Below, piece by piece: positions 39,721 through 48,534 of a DNA stretch of 53,554 nucleotides. Below the pieces are notes generated by a model. It searched no databases, was not told the DNA's origin, and worked only from the letters and a program-made list of their open reading frames with translations. The translations under genes and the position numbers were made by a program. The first letter of the stretch is position 1, and each line of letters opens with the position of its first letter. The DNA comes from Flavonifractor sp963557075 (GTDB lineage Bacteria > Bacillota > Clostridia > Oscillospirales > Oscillospiraceae), in NCBI GenBank assembly GCA_963557075.1, contig CAUWDA010000012.1, positions 1-53,554 of the forward strand. Reading direction: 5' to 3'.

Positions 39721-40326
39721 ATGTCAGATCTGGCCGTTCAAAATAGAGAGTCAGAGCAGGAAGTTATGCCCTCATTTGATTTCCTGCTGGAAAGGGAGAC
39801 GGAACGAAACACCCTTTTAGCGGAACATCGTGCCTGGTTAAAGGAAATCAAGCGGGAACGCCCGCTTCCCAAAACACATTACCGTGTGGCGGTATACATC
39901 CGCTACTTCAACCAGACCCGCTATGAGGACTATCTCTCAGCTCATAAAAAGCAATTTCTTGATACACTGGCTCTCTGCCCAAACTGGAAGTTTGTCGGTT
40001 TCTATGTGGACGAGGGCAGCACTGCGCCCAATATGGAGAACGCTCCGGAGTGGTCAAGGCTCCTTCAAGACTGCTACGAGGAAAAGGTCAATCTGATCAT
40101 TACCCAGAAAGCAAGCAATATCTCGAAGAAGCTCTCCGAGCTCTCTTTCTGTACGCGCCTCTTGGCAGCACTCCCAAAGCCAGTGGGCGTTTACTTCGTT
40201 TCGGAGGATATTTATACGCTGGCTTCCTATTACCAGGAGGATCTACACGACCCCTACTTTTTGCCAGATCCCGGTTGGAAGATACTCCCTGATGACGAAC
40301 CCCGGAGGGAAATGCTGCATGATTGA
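39721..40326 (+). CDS. Catalytically dead serine-recombinase paralogue
   Basis: The 201-residue protein has a 50-residue leader and then a resolvase-like domain: YRVAVYIRYFNQTRY...GFYVDEGSTAPNMEN...VNLIITQKASNISKKLSEL...VGVYFVSEDIYTLA. It aligns with the active enzyme encoded next (RVAVYARVSTD, IYADEGISGTS, MIITKSVSRFARN, VGVFFESECIFSL), but the nucleophile Ser is Phe and the SRFARN arginines are lost. It cannot catalyse strand exchange and has no DNA-binding half. It may be a regulatory subunit for the next protein, whose ATG overlaps its stop by 8 bp. Confidence 0.8.
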   Translation: MSDLAVQNRESEQEVMPSFDFLLERETERNTLLAEHRAWLKEIKRERPLPKTHYRVAVYIRYFNQTRYEDYLSAHKKQFLDTLALCPNWKFVGFYVDEGSTAPNMENAPEWSRLLQDCYEEKVNLIITQKASNISKKLSELSFCTRLLAALPKPVGVYFVSEDIYTLASYYQEDLHDPYFLPDPGWKILPDDEPRREMLHD

Positions 40327-42199
40327 CAAGTCCACACGCAAACAGCTTGCGGAACGGAAAGAACGGGTCCGCCGGCGTATCAACACAAAAGTTGACCCGG
40401 AGAACTATGAATTCATTCCGGCTAAAAAGCCCATCGACTATTACGATAATGATATAAGGCAGCGGGTCGCCGTGTATGCCCGTGTCTCCACAGACAATGT
40501 CCAGCAGACTTCCTCCTATGAGCTGCAAAAGAAATACTATGAAGATTTTGTTGTGCATCATCCCAACTGGACATTGGTCAAAATCTATGCGGATGAGGGG
40601 ATTAGCGGAACTTCTCTGGCTCATCGGGACGAGTTCAACAGCATGATCGCCGATTGCCGCAGCGGGAAAATCGATATGATCATTACCAAAAGCGTGTCTC
40701 GCTTTGCCCGAAATGTGGTGGACTGTATCAGCATGGTGCGAATGCTTGCGGAGCTGCCCAGTCCCGTCGGAGTGTTCTTCGAGAGCGAATGTATCTTCTC
40801 CCTCAAAGACGATTCCCAGATGGCGCTTTCGTTTCAGGCCACCATGGCTCAGGAGGAGTCTCACATCCGCAGCCGGAGCATGGAAACCTCCTTGCGGATG
40901 CGGCTGGACGGAGGTCTGCCATTGACGCCCAAACTGCTGGGGTATTCTCACGACGCAGATGGAAACCTGGTCGTCAACCCGGATGAAGCCCCCACGGTAA
41001 AACTCATCTTCTATATGTATCTGTATGGATATTCCACCTCCGACATTGCGGCGGCGCTCACCGAGCTGGGCCGAAAGACTTATCTGGGAAATGTCAAGTG
41101 GACATCCAACTCCATTGTCCAGGTCCTTCGCAATGAGCGGCATTGCGGGGATGTACTGACCCGGAAGACCTTCACCCCCAACTATCTGAACCACAAGGCC
41201 AGAAAGAATCGGGGGGACAGACCCCAGAGCCTTTACCGGAACCACCACGAGGGCATTGTTTCCAGAGATGATTTCATTGCGGTTCAGCATCTTCTGAACA
41301 ACTCCAAGTATGGCAACCGCTCCATCCTCCCGGAGCTGCGGGTGATCGACAGCGGCCTGCTCAGAGGGTTCGTGACCATCAATCCCCGCTGGGCTGGATT
41401 TAAGCCGGCGGATTATTACCAAGCGTCCGCCAGTATCCATCCGCCCGATGAGCAGCAGGCGGATGCATCCCTGCCCTCGAGCATCACATTGGTTCCGGGA
41501 GATTTTGATATGAGAGGCTTTGAAATCGCCCGCAGTGAATTCTTTGATAATTATCACCGTCCCTATGTACTGTTTCAAGATAAGAGAATCAAGTTCAGCA
41601 CCACATGTGTTCGGTCTTTTGGGAAAGACAACCATGTGGAGCTGCTGGTCAACCCTGTGGAGATGAAGTTCGCCGTCCGTACAGCGGCGAAAAGCAGCCG
41701 CAACGCAGTCGTGTTTTCCAAGCTGTCAGACGGAAAGTATCAGCCCAGGGATATCGCCGGTGCGGCCTATGTAGAAACGCTTTTTCAGTTATTCGGCTGG
41801 AGTCCGGATTTAAAATACCGGATCGCCGGAGCGCTGTTTCAAACTGAAACTGAATCTGCGTATATTTTTGATGTCAATGATGCGGAAGCGTTTATTAAAT
41901 CGTACCTGCTTTCCGGTTCAAAAAGCACGGAACAGGCAAAGGAGCCTGTACAGCCCCTTTCTGTCTCCGGCAAACGGGTGCGGGCAGTCCCGGAGGAGTG
42001 GATCGGCTCTTTTGGCAAGCAATATTACCTCCACCAACAGTCTTTCCCGCCCGTCTGCGATCAGAGTGAGGAAGACTGGAAAATCCGCATGGAGGGCCAG
42101 TTGTATGAAACCGGGCAGAAACTCCGCGTGACAGGATTTGACGTGCTGCGTGACTATATCTGTCAGGAACTCGGTCAGTACGGGAAGGAGGAATCCTAA
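40319..42199 (+). CDS. Serine recombinase with an unusual C-terminal domain
   Basis: This 626-residue protein has an intact resolvase domain with Ser57 in YARVSTD and the SRFARN arginines, then a recombinase DNA-binding domain (LLGYSHDADGNLVVNPDEAP...SIVQVLRNERHCGDVLTRKT). In place of the usual zinc ribbon and coiled coil there is a domain from about residue 393 to 530 (GDFDMRGFEIARSEFF; VELLVNPVEMKFAV; LFGWSPDLKYRIAG) that recurs in the next two proteins. The ATG at 40319 has GGAGGG 10 bp upstream. It is likely the integrase or a site-specific invertase of this element. Confidence 0.88.
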   Translation: MIDKSTRKQLAERKERVRRRINTKVDPENYEFIPAKKPIDYYDNDIRQRVAVYARVSTDNVQQTSSYELQKKYYEDFVVHHPNWTLVKIYADEGISGTSLAHRDEFNSMIADCRSGKIDMIITKSVSRFARNVVDCISMVRMLAELPSPVGVFFESECIFSLKDDSQMALSFQATMAQEESHIRSRSMETSLRMRLDGGLPLTPKLLGYSHDADGNLVVNPDEAPTVKLIFYMYLYGYSTSDIAAALTELGRKTYLGNVKWTSNSIVQVLRNERHCGDVLTRKTFTPNYLNHKARKNRGDRPQSLYRNHHEGIVSRDDFIAVQHLLNNSKYGNRSILPELRVIDSGLLRGFVTINPRWAGFKPADYYQASASIHPPDEQQADASLPSSITLVPGDFDMRGFEIARSEFFDNYHRPYVLFQDKRIKFSTTCVRSFGKDNHVELLVNPVEMKFAVRTAAKSSRNAVVFSKLSDGKYQPRDIAGAAYVETLFQLFGWSPDLKYRIAGALFQTETESAYIFDVNDAEAFIKSYLLSGSKSTEQAKEPVQPLSVSGKRVRAVPEEWIGSFGKQYYLHQQSFPPVCDQSEEDWKIRMEGQLYETGQKLRVTGFDVLRDYICQELGQYGKEES

Positions 42200-43006
42200 A
42201 TGTTCGAAGAAAGTCGGGAAAATACCGGCGGTGTAATCGCCGGAATGCTTCGTTCCCTGGAGGACGGGCATTTGGATATTGTTCCGTCTGCTGAATTAAA
42301 AAAAGCGGAACTGGCAGCTTCTCCCGCAAACAGCAGTAGTGATGAGGTCCTGGAGATGGCCGGTGACTTTAACTACGATGGCTACCAAGTGGTACGCCGT
42401 GAGTTCTTCGCCCATATTAATGAGCCGTCTGTAACTTTCAACAATTACAAATTTTATGTAAATACCGCCTGCCTGAACCGCTTCCCACAAGTTGATTATG
42501 TGCAGGTATTGGTCAATCAGGAGAGCAGGATCTTGGCGATCCGTCCCTGTCGGGCGGAAGATCGGGATGCCTGCGCCTGGTGCACCAACAGCTCCGGCAG
42601 ACGCAAACCGAAACAGATCACCTGCAAGATTTTTTTCGCCAAAGTGTTTTCACTGATGGACTGGAATCTGGACTATCGATATAAACTCCTCGGGCGGATA
42701 ATCCATGCCAGGGATGAGTGGCTCATCGCATTTGATCTCACAGCGACCGAAGTGTATCAGCGGGTGCAAAAAGACGGCCAGAAGCCCAAGTCTTCTCGAA
42801 CTCCCGTGTTTCCGGAGGGCTGGAAGACGCAGTTTGGACTCCCGTTCCGGGAACACCAGAAATCTATGCAGGTAGACATTTTTGAAGGATATGCTGTATA
42901 TGGGTTGCGCGATAACATCGCTCCTGCTGCATCAGAGCAGTCAGACGAGGCTGCCTCTGATACTGGTAGTAAGTCCGTTTTGGGAGGACAAGGACATGAA
43001 TCATGA
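42200..43006 (+). CDS. Stand-alone copy of the recombinase C-terminal domain (268 residues)
   Basis: After a 50-residue helical leader the protein aligns with the tail of the recombinase upstream: AGDFNYDGYQVVRREFF against PGDFDMRGFEIARSEFF, VQVLVNQESRILAIRP against VELLVNPVEMKFAVRT, and MDWNLDYRYKLLGRI against FGWSPDLKYRIAGAL. It carries no catalytic part. AGGAGG lies 8 bp before ATG, and the gene begins 1 bp after the recombinase stop. Probable accessory or directionality role is an inference from fusion and order only. Confidence 0.8.
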   Translation: MFEESRENTGGVIAGMLRSLEDGHLDIVPSAELKKAELAASPANSSSDEVLEMAGDFNYDGYQVVRREFFAHINEPSVTFNNYKFYVNTACLNRFPQVDYVQVLVNQESRILAIRPCRAEDRDACAWCTNSSGRRKPKQITCKIFFAKVFSLMDWNLDYRYKLLGRIIHARDEWLIAFDLTATEVYQRVQKDGQKPKSSRTPVFPEGWKTQFGLPFREHQKSMQVDIFEGYAVYGLRDNIAPAASEQSDEAASDTGSKSVLGGQGHES

Positions 43007-43394
43007 AAATCAATTGCAGGCTTACTTAACGCTGGACCCTGCGCGAAACCGGATTCGAATCCACAGGCAAACGATTCGTCTCTTGAAGAATCCTGCGTAT
43101 GTGCAATTCCTGGTAAACCCTGAAGAACTGTATATCGCCGTTCTCGGATCGGACAAACCTATTTCAGGCGGGACCGCAAACAAGGTTCGGATGTCAAGTA
43201 CATCCCAGCAGTCTATAGAATTCTATAGTACGATCCTTATCAAAAACTTTTCCGAACTGCTGGGTGGCTTTGACCTGAGATTTAATTACCAGCTGACCGG
43301 TGAGATCGATCAAGTCAACCGGGTCGCATATTTTTCCCTCAAAACCGTCAAACAGCTGGAACGCAGGAGGCTACATGACAGAGAAAGCATTTAG
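42996..43394 (+). CDS. Second stand-alone, shortened copy of the same domain (132 residues)
   Basis: It keeps the core of the shared domain: RIHRQTIRLLKNPAYVQFLV with NPEELYIAVLG, then FSELLGGFDLRFNYQLTGEI and VAYFSLKTVKQLE, matching the two upstream proteins. The N-terminal GDF/REFF block is absent. GGAGG precedes the ATG at 42996 by 7 bp; both ends overlap neighbours. Confidence 0.78.
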   Translation: MNHENQLQAYLTLDPARNRIRIHRQTIRLLKNPAYVQFLVNPEELYIAVLGSDKPISGGTANKVRMSSTSQQSIEFYSTILIKNFSELLGGFDLRFNYQLTGEIDQVNRVAYFSLKTVKQLERRRLHDRESI

Positions 43395-44328
43395 GCAGCT
43401 TAACATCGATCCGGAATTCAAAAACTTGATTCGTCCACTTCGCCGGGAGGAATACCGGCAGCTAGAGCTGAATCTGGTCGTGGAAGGATGCCGGGAAGAT
43501 ATCATCGCATGGAATGATACCATCATCGACGGTCATAATCGCTATGAAATATGCAATAAAATGCGCATTCCTTATGGAGTCAAGGAGCTGGATTTTCCAA
43601 GCAGAGATGCTGCCATCGCCTGGATCTGTGCGAACCAACTCGGACGACGCAACATCTCAGAAGAAACCAGGAAATATCTGATTGGGAAACAATATGAAGT
43701 GGAAAAGAAAGTACAGCGAAATAGGAATGGCTATAATCAGTACCGTCCGAACCCCAACATTGCTGTGGGGAGAGGCCGCCCAATAGATGAAGAGAGCGGC
43801 CGGCGAACAGCAGCCCGGCTGGGAAGGAAGTATCATGTGTCCGGCGCAACCGTACAGAAATATGCGAAATACAGTGCAGCATTAGATACCATTGAACAAA
43901 ATGCTCCTGAGCTTGTTCCGCACATTCTTTCCGGGGCATATAAGATTTCTTTCGAAAATATCGTTGCTCTATCAGAAATGGAACCCGAAGAATTGAGAGC
44001 ACTTAGTAAAAAAATCGGAAAAAATCCCTATGCTTTCGCTCGTTACAGTGAATCGAGACGATGCCTTTATTCCGACGCTTCTGCCAAGCCCGGCACAGCG
44101 GCGGCAGAGCAGCCGGCAATCAAGACGATGCCCGCCTATGACCCGGATGCGGAAGTTGCTGGACTTACTCTTACGATCCCCTCCTGGATGAGCTCCATCG
44201 ACCGGACAAAGTCCATGGCACATTTGGAAGCAATCTCACCTGCTGCCAGACAAAACCTCTTGGCGGCGTTGACTGAATTAGAAGGAAAAATCCAGGAAAT
44301 GCTCAATGCAATTGAGGGGGAATCCTAA
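43375..44328 (+). CDS. ParB/Srx-fold nuclease-like protein 1
   Basis: The 317-residue protein has a ParB N-terminal domain: FKNLIRPLRREEYRQLELNL, then DDTIIDGHNRYEI-like (DTIIDGHNRYEICNK) and AAIAWICANQLGRRNIS. The middle carries a helix-turn-helix-like region (RTAARLGRKYHVSGATVQKY). IDGHNR corresponds to the nucleotide-binding GxxR/GHxR motif of ParB CTPases. No ParA partner is seen in the window. GGAGG lies 5 bp before ATG; the stop overlaps the next start (TAATG). Confidence 0.85.
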   Translation: MTEKAFRQLNIDPEFKNLIRPLRREEYRQLELNLVVEGCREDIIAWNDTIIDGHNRYEICNKMRIPYGVKELDFPSRDAAIAWICANQLGRRNISEETRKYLIGKQYEVEKKVQRNRNGYNQYRPNPNIAVGRGRPIDEESGRRTAARLGRKYHVSGATVQKYAKYSAALDTIEQNAPELVPHILSGAYKISFENIVALSEMEPEELRALSKKIGKNPYAFARYSESRRCLYSDASAKPGTAAAEQPAIKTMPAYDPDAEVAGLTLTIPSWMSSIDRTKSMAHLEAISPAARQNLLAALTELEGKIQEMLNAIEGES

Positions 44329-45197
44329 TGGAAGATTATAGTATGTTTGTTCCCAATGTTCACTTCGAACAGATTCCCATCAAGAACCTCGTATCCAATC
44401 AGGAGTACCAGAGGAATATTTCCGAACAGCATGTGCTGAATGCTGCGGCACACTTTGATCTGTATCAGATCAACCCTGTGAAGGTGAGCCGTCGAAATGG
44501 GGTCAACTATGTCTTCAATGGCCAGCACACGGTGGAGATCGTCGCCCTGGCCTCTGGCTCTCGTGAAACGCCAGTCTGGTGCATGATATACGATGATCTG
44601 AACTACGAGCACGAGGCAGATATCTTCGCCAACCAGATGAAGTTTGTCAAACCGCTCCGTCCCTATGAAGTGTTTATGGCAAATGTGGAAGCCGGGAATC
44701 AGGAGCAGCTTATGATCAAAGATCTGGTAGAGTCTTATTCTCTTTCCATTGGCCAGGTCAGAAACTATGGCGTTGTCTGTGCTGTCTCTACGCTTGAAAA
44801 TATATATGAGCGGTTCGGTTACCACGTACTTGATCGAACACTCAGACTCTGCGTAGGCACATGGGAGGGCGATATGAATTCGCTGTCCGCCAATATGCTC
44901 AACGGAATCGCCAGATTGGTCTACACATTCGGCGATGCCCTGAAAGATGAGACCTTCAAGGAAAAAGTAGGGGAAATGTCGGTCAAGCTGCTTTCGAGAA
45001 CAGCCAAGGAACGACGCCCCGGTTCTATGGGCTATGCTGAGGCGATGCTTCTGGCCTATAACCGCAAATGCAAATATCCGCTCAAATGGACCAAGCTCTA
45101 CGAGAAGAATGTGGGGAACAATGAAGGACTGGACATTGATACGGATATGGACGAGGATGAGGGCGGGGACTCTTTTGAGGGAGCCGCCAAAGAATAA
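44328..45197 (+). CDS. ParB/Srx-fold protein 2
   Basis: The 289-residue protein starts with a ParB-like domain (FEQIPIKNLVSNQEYQRNIS, INPVKVSRRNGVNYVFNGQH, TVEIVAL), with NGQHT at the place of the DGQHR motif. A helical C-terminal part follows and the tail is very acidic (DIDTDMDEDEGGD). It resembles ParB-like proteins of gut prophages and conjugative elements. It ends the six-gene operon at a shared terminator. Confidence 0.82.
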   Translation: MEDYSMFVPNVHFEQIPIKNLVSNQEYQRNISEQHVLNAAAHFDLYQINPVKVSRRNGVNYVFNGQHTVEIVALASGSRETPVWCMIYDDLNYEHEADIFANQMKFVKPLRPYEVFMANVEAGNQEQLMIKDLVESYSLSIGQVRNYGVVCAVSTLENIYERFGYHVLDRTLRLCVGTWEGDMNSLSANMLNGIARLVYTFGDALKDETFKEKVGEMSVKLLSRTAKERRPGSMGYAEAMLLAYNRKCKYPLKWTKLYEKNVGNNEGLDIDTDMDEDEGGDSFEGAAKE

Positions 45198-45198
45198 G

Positions 45199-45232
45199 CA
45201 AACGGACGGTTCCACCAGGAATCGTCCGTTTG
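45199..45232. terminator. Shared terminator of parB2 and hipA
   Basis: CAAACGGACGGTTCC (45199-45213) pairs with GGAATCGTCCGTTTG (45218-45232) at 14 of 15 positions around ACCA. It lies between the convergent stops at 45197 and 45241; no long T run on either side. Confidence 0.7.
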
Positions 45233-45240
45233 TGATCTTA

Positions 45241-46497
45241 TCATGGAAGGGAAAAGGCGGGGCGCATATACTCTATCGCTCCCCGGCTGAGACCATACTG
45301 TCCGGCCAGCCGTTCCCAGTGTCCGGATACTGTTTTGCAGACCTCCTCTGCAGCCTGTTCCGCTTCCTGCGGGGCAAGGCCGAAATAATCGGCTACTTCC
45401 AGAGCCAGTTCCAAGTCAATGGTGTTATCATACTCACTCACATTGAGGGAAAGCCGGTCCCCCGAGGGGACTGGGTTCACATCATAGAGAGGGGCCAGCC
45501 GCCAGCCGGTGGGTGTCAGAAGGAAACCATGGTTGCGCAGGTGGTCGTCAGTATTGGATACCGCCATGCTGAACACGATCCGCTTCCACAGCTCGGCCAG
45601 ATCCTGCCGGGGTGATGCCCCGTTGGCCCGGATGAACGCCGCCAGATCCAGATAGCTGCTTCCGTCCGCTGCCGAGGCTCCATCGGTCTTGCCCAGCAGG
45701 GTCATGGCGGAGGCGAAGTGGATGCGACGGCTGCCGTTTCGGTCAAATCGCTTGACAAGAAAGGTGCTGCCGGTCTTGGAGAATGTCTCCAATTTGGATT
45801 CCGGAACATCCAGCCCGCAGAGCCGTGCCAGGTCATGGACGACCTTCTCCCATGCGCCGCTGTTATATTCATCATGCTTGGAAGGGAACTTGGCGATCCA
45901 CAAGGCGCCATCCGTGGCCTGCACCGTCGCTTTGGGTCTTGCGCCTCCCAAGGAGGAGCCAGGGGCCAGAAGCTCACGCAGCCATTTTTCATTCAGGCCG
46001 CTCTCATCGCTCTCGAAAGCGATAGAGGCGTTTTCCAGCGTCCGAAGGTTTACCCATGGAGGCGTCGCAAACGCTTTATCGTTCGAAAGAAATTCGCCCC
46101 CTTCTTCCAAGCTGAACCGCAGCGCACCCATACGGGTTTCATCGTAGACCCCCAACAGGAAGTCGCTCTCGGTGAGCTTACGGGGCTTGCGGTCCTCTTT
46201 GCGAGCGTCGATGGCCTCCTTGCGCTTCATCAGCAGACGCCCCCAGCGATCCGGACAGGAGTCGGAAAACAGGCCAAAGAGCTGCTTGTTCAGCGGCACA
46301 TACTGCCGCCCGCGGTAAAGAGCCAGATCCGGGTCCAGAGAGAAGGAACTCTCGGCGGATGACAGCCAGGCTGGATCATACTCAAAGGAAAAGGTTTCCT
46401 GTCCGCGGACGAAGCCGCAGCGCAGCCGCCCCAGCAGAGTGGGTGCCTCTCCACGCCAATTTTCATATACATAGATGGTCTTTTCGTCCTGCGCCAT
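45241..46497 (-). CDS. hipA: HipA-family serine/threonine kinase toxin
   Basis: The 418-residue protein has the full HipA layout: an N-terminal subdomain (IYVYENWRGEAPTLLGRLRC), the SLGGARPKA phosphate-binding region, IAKFPSKHDEYNSGAWEKVV, the catalytic SNTDDHLRNHGFL and metal-binding YDVNPVPSG. HipA kinases phosphorylate translation factors (GltX in E. coli) and stop growth. Its ribosome site AAAGGAG is inside the hipB end, 3 bp upstream of the start. Confidence 0.92.
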   Translation of the reverse strand: MAQDEKTIYVYENWRGEAPTLLGRLRCGFVRGQETFSFEYDPAWLSSAESSFSLDPDLALYRGRQYVPLNKQLFGLFSDSCPDRWGRLLMKRKEAIDARKEDRKPRKLTESDFLLGVYDETRMGALRFSLEEGGEFLSNDKAFATPPWVNLRTLENASIAFESDESGLNEKWLRELLAPGSSLGGARPKATVQATDGALWIAKFPSKHDEYNSGAWEKVVHDLARLCGLDVPESKLETFSKTGSTFLVKRFDRNGSRRIHFASAMTLLGKTDGASAADGSSYLDLAAFIRANGASPRQDLAELWKRIVFSMAVSNTDDHLRNHGFLLTPTGWRLAPLYDVNPVPSGDRLSLNVSEYDNTIDLELALEVADYFGLAPQEAEQAAEEVCKTVSGHWERLAGQYGLSRGAIEYMRPAFSLP

Positions 46498-46500
46498 GGG

Positions 46501-46821
46501 CTACTCTCCTTTCTTGGGTGCCCGCCGTCTGGTGGGCAGCGCCAGATCTTGTAGCTTCCTGCCGAATTCATCATCTTTTGCAATAAGCAGCAGGTCGCTG
46601 TCCATATTGTTTAATGCGTGCAGCACAGCGGCATAGGAGCCGATGGATACCGTAGGGGTGCCTTTCTCAATGGATATCAGAGTGGCTCGGCTGATCCCGG
46701 CACGCTCTGCTACCAATTCCAGGCTCAACTTCCTGCGCAGGCGGGCCAGGCGGATCTGCTCACCCATCTGTGCCAGGATCTCCCGTGTTTGCGGCATGAT
46801 GACCGCAGCTTTTTTTGCCAT
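46501..46821 (-). CDS. hipB: HipB-type XRE antitoxin
   Basis: The 106-residue protein has an XRE helix-turn-helix (MGEQIRLARLRRKLSLELVA, ERAGISRATLISIEKG) and a basic tail (RRRAPKKGE). The ATG at 46821 follows GGAGG by 9 bp. As first gene of the pair it should bind HipA and repress the promoter at 46847-46875. Confidence 0.9.
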   Translation of the reverse strand: MAKKAAVIMPQTREILAQMGEQIRLARLRRKLSLELVAERAGISRATLISIEKGTPTVSIGSYAAVLHALNNMDSDLLLIAKDDEFGRKLQDLALPTRRRAPKKGE

Positions 46822-46846
46822 GCACAATCGCCTCCTAACATAAATT

Positions 46847-46875
46847 ATACTATATTATTTCGGCGATTATGTCAA
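46847..46875 (-). promoter_or_regulatory. Promoter of hipBA
   Basis: On the minus strand TTGACA (46875-46870), 17 bp, TAGTAT (46852-46847). The surrounding sequence is very AT-rich with several TATA/ATAT half-sites suited to HipB binding. It lies between the hipB start and the stop of the recombinase gene at 46891. Confidence 0.75.
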
Positions 46876-46890
46876 TTATATTTGAAGTTA

Positions 46891-48534
46891 TCAACTTTCT
46901 TTTTCCAGGCGTTCTTCGATAAGGTACCCTCCTCCGAAGATAATGTCCAGTCTCCCGTCGGGATACACCTTCACACACTCAATCATTTGGTGGACGATGG
47001 TATCGTCGTACTCCATCTTTTTGGATGCTCGGTCGGCGATGATCTGCTGTAGTTGAAGGATTCGGCTGTCATTCACCTGATCGGAAGCAAGTGCTTCTTC
47101 GAGTTTCTGAATCCGTCCTTGCAGGAGTTCAATGGTATCGGAAAGTTCTTTGAATTCAGCTTCGTGACTCTCGATACCCTCCCCGCTTTCCACGCTCTCA
47201 TTGATAAGAGATACCATTTTCCGATTCAGTCCATCTATTTTCCGCCGGAGCAGGTCGATCTCATCTGTGCCTCCGGTTAGACCGATTGCTTCACCAATGG
47301 TTGCCCGCATGAGTGCCATATAAGTGGACTCGTCTTCCTCGTTGAATCGGTTGATTGCCCGAACAATAGCGGCGTGGAGGGCGGTCTCATCTACCGTGAG
47401 CGAGGTTTTGCAGTAGCGCTTTCCATAGTCTAAGCGGCTGATGCAGCGCCAGACAACTCGCTTTTTTCCTCGGGATGTCCAGGTCACGCGCTTATATCGA
47501 CTTCCGCATTCGGCGCAGATCATCACATTGGATAGTGCGTACCGGGAGTATTTTCCGGTGGCTGTGGTAGCCGTTTTGGTGGAATTTGGCTCCCGGCTCA
47601 TCCGCCTGGCAAGTTCTTCCTGCGTTTTGTGAAAGAGCTCTCGGCTGATGATGCCAACATGGCTATTCTGTACATAGTACATGGGTGCCTCACCTGTGTT
47701 TTTGCGGCGAACCTTACCAATACAGTCAATTGTGACCGTCTTTTGAAGGATGCTGTCCCCGCAGTATCGTTCATTCCGGAGAATACCCTTAATCATGCTC
47801 GCAGAGAAGGAGAAGCGTTTTCCTGGTATCTGGAGATTTTCTTCTCTGAGTTTGGTTGAGATCCGGTTGATGGTTTCGCCTGACAGGTACATATTGAAGA
47901 TCCTCTCCACGATGGATGCCTCCTCCGGGACGATCTCCGGTTCTCCGTCTGCACCCTTGCGGTATCCCAGAAGGCACTTATAGTTGAATATGGGCTTGCC
48001 CTCCTGAAATCGCTTACGAAAAGTCCAGGTGACATTCTTGCTGATGCTTTCGGATTCGGACTGTGCGAACCCTGCGTAGATGACCAGATAGAGTTCGCTG
48101 TCGATTTGCAGTGTGTCTATATTTTGCTCCTCGAAGTAGATGCCAATCCCTCTTGCCCTGAGCATTCGGACATGGTCCAGGCAGTCCACTGTATTACGGG
48201 CGAAGCGGGAAACGGATTTCGTGATGATATAGTCGATTTTCCCAGACAAGCAGTCGTTGATCATCTTCTGGAACTGGGGGCGCTTATCTGCACGTGTCCC
48301 GGAGATGCCCTCATCTGCGTAGAGTCCGGCGAACTCCCATTCGGGCTTAGCGGCAATCATCTCGGTATATACCTTTTTCTGGTTGGTATAGGATGTGAGC
48401 TGCTCCTCGCTGTCGGTGGATACCCGGCAGTAGGCAGCAACCCGCCGCTGATGATACTGCTCCCTGTTGACGATCAGGGAGCGTTTTGGCTCAATAACCG
48501 ATATTGTTTTCTTGGGTATCTTGGTTACATTCAT
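46891..48534 (-). CDS. Large serine recombinase, third of three
   Basis: The 547-residue protein has the resolvase domain with Ser39 in YCRVSTD, YADEGISGTRADKRP and SVSRFARN, a recombinase domain (NERYCGDSILQKT), a zinc ribbon (CAECGSRYKRV...CISRLDYGKRYC) and a coiled coil (about 405-500). All features of an active large serine integrase are kept. The start is uncertain: ATG at 48534 has GGAG 9 bp upstream; ATG at 48543 and 48558 are in frame. It overlaps the end of the headless recombinase gene. Confidence 0.9.
   Translation of the reverse strand: MNVTKIPKKTISVIEPKRSLIVNREQYHQRRVAAYCRVSTDSEEQLTSYTNQKKVYTEMIAAKPEWEFAGLYADEGISGTRADKRPQFQKMINDCLSGKIDYIITKSVSRFARNTVDCLDHVRMLRARGIGIYFEEQNIDTLQIDSELYLVIYAGFAQSESESISKNVTWTFRKRFQEGKPIFNYKCLLGYRKGADGEPEIVPEEASIVERIFNMYLSGETINRISTKLREENLQIPGKRFSFSASMIKGILRNERYCGDSILQKTVTIDCIGKVRRKNTGEAPMYYVQNSHVGIISRELFHKTQEELARRMSREPNSTKTATTATGKYSRYALSNVMICAECGSRYKRVTWTSRGKKRVVWRCISRLDYGKRYCKTSLTVDETALHAAIVRAINRFNEEDESTYMALMRATIGEAIGLTGGTDEIDLLRRKIDGLNRKMVSLINESVESGEGIESHEAEFKELSDTIELLQGRIQKLEEALASDQVNDSRILQLQQIIADRASKKMEYDDTIVHQMIECVKVYPDGRLDIIFGGGYLIEERLEKES

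Noticed and set aside
42882..42995. In-frame upstream extension of the short shared-domain protein
   Set aside because: It overlaps the upstream gene by over 120 bp and lacks a ribosome site; the ATG at 42996 has GGAGG.
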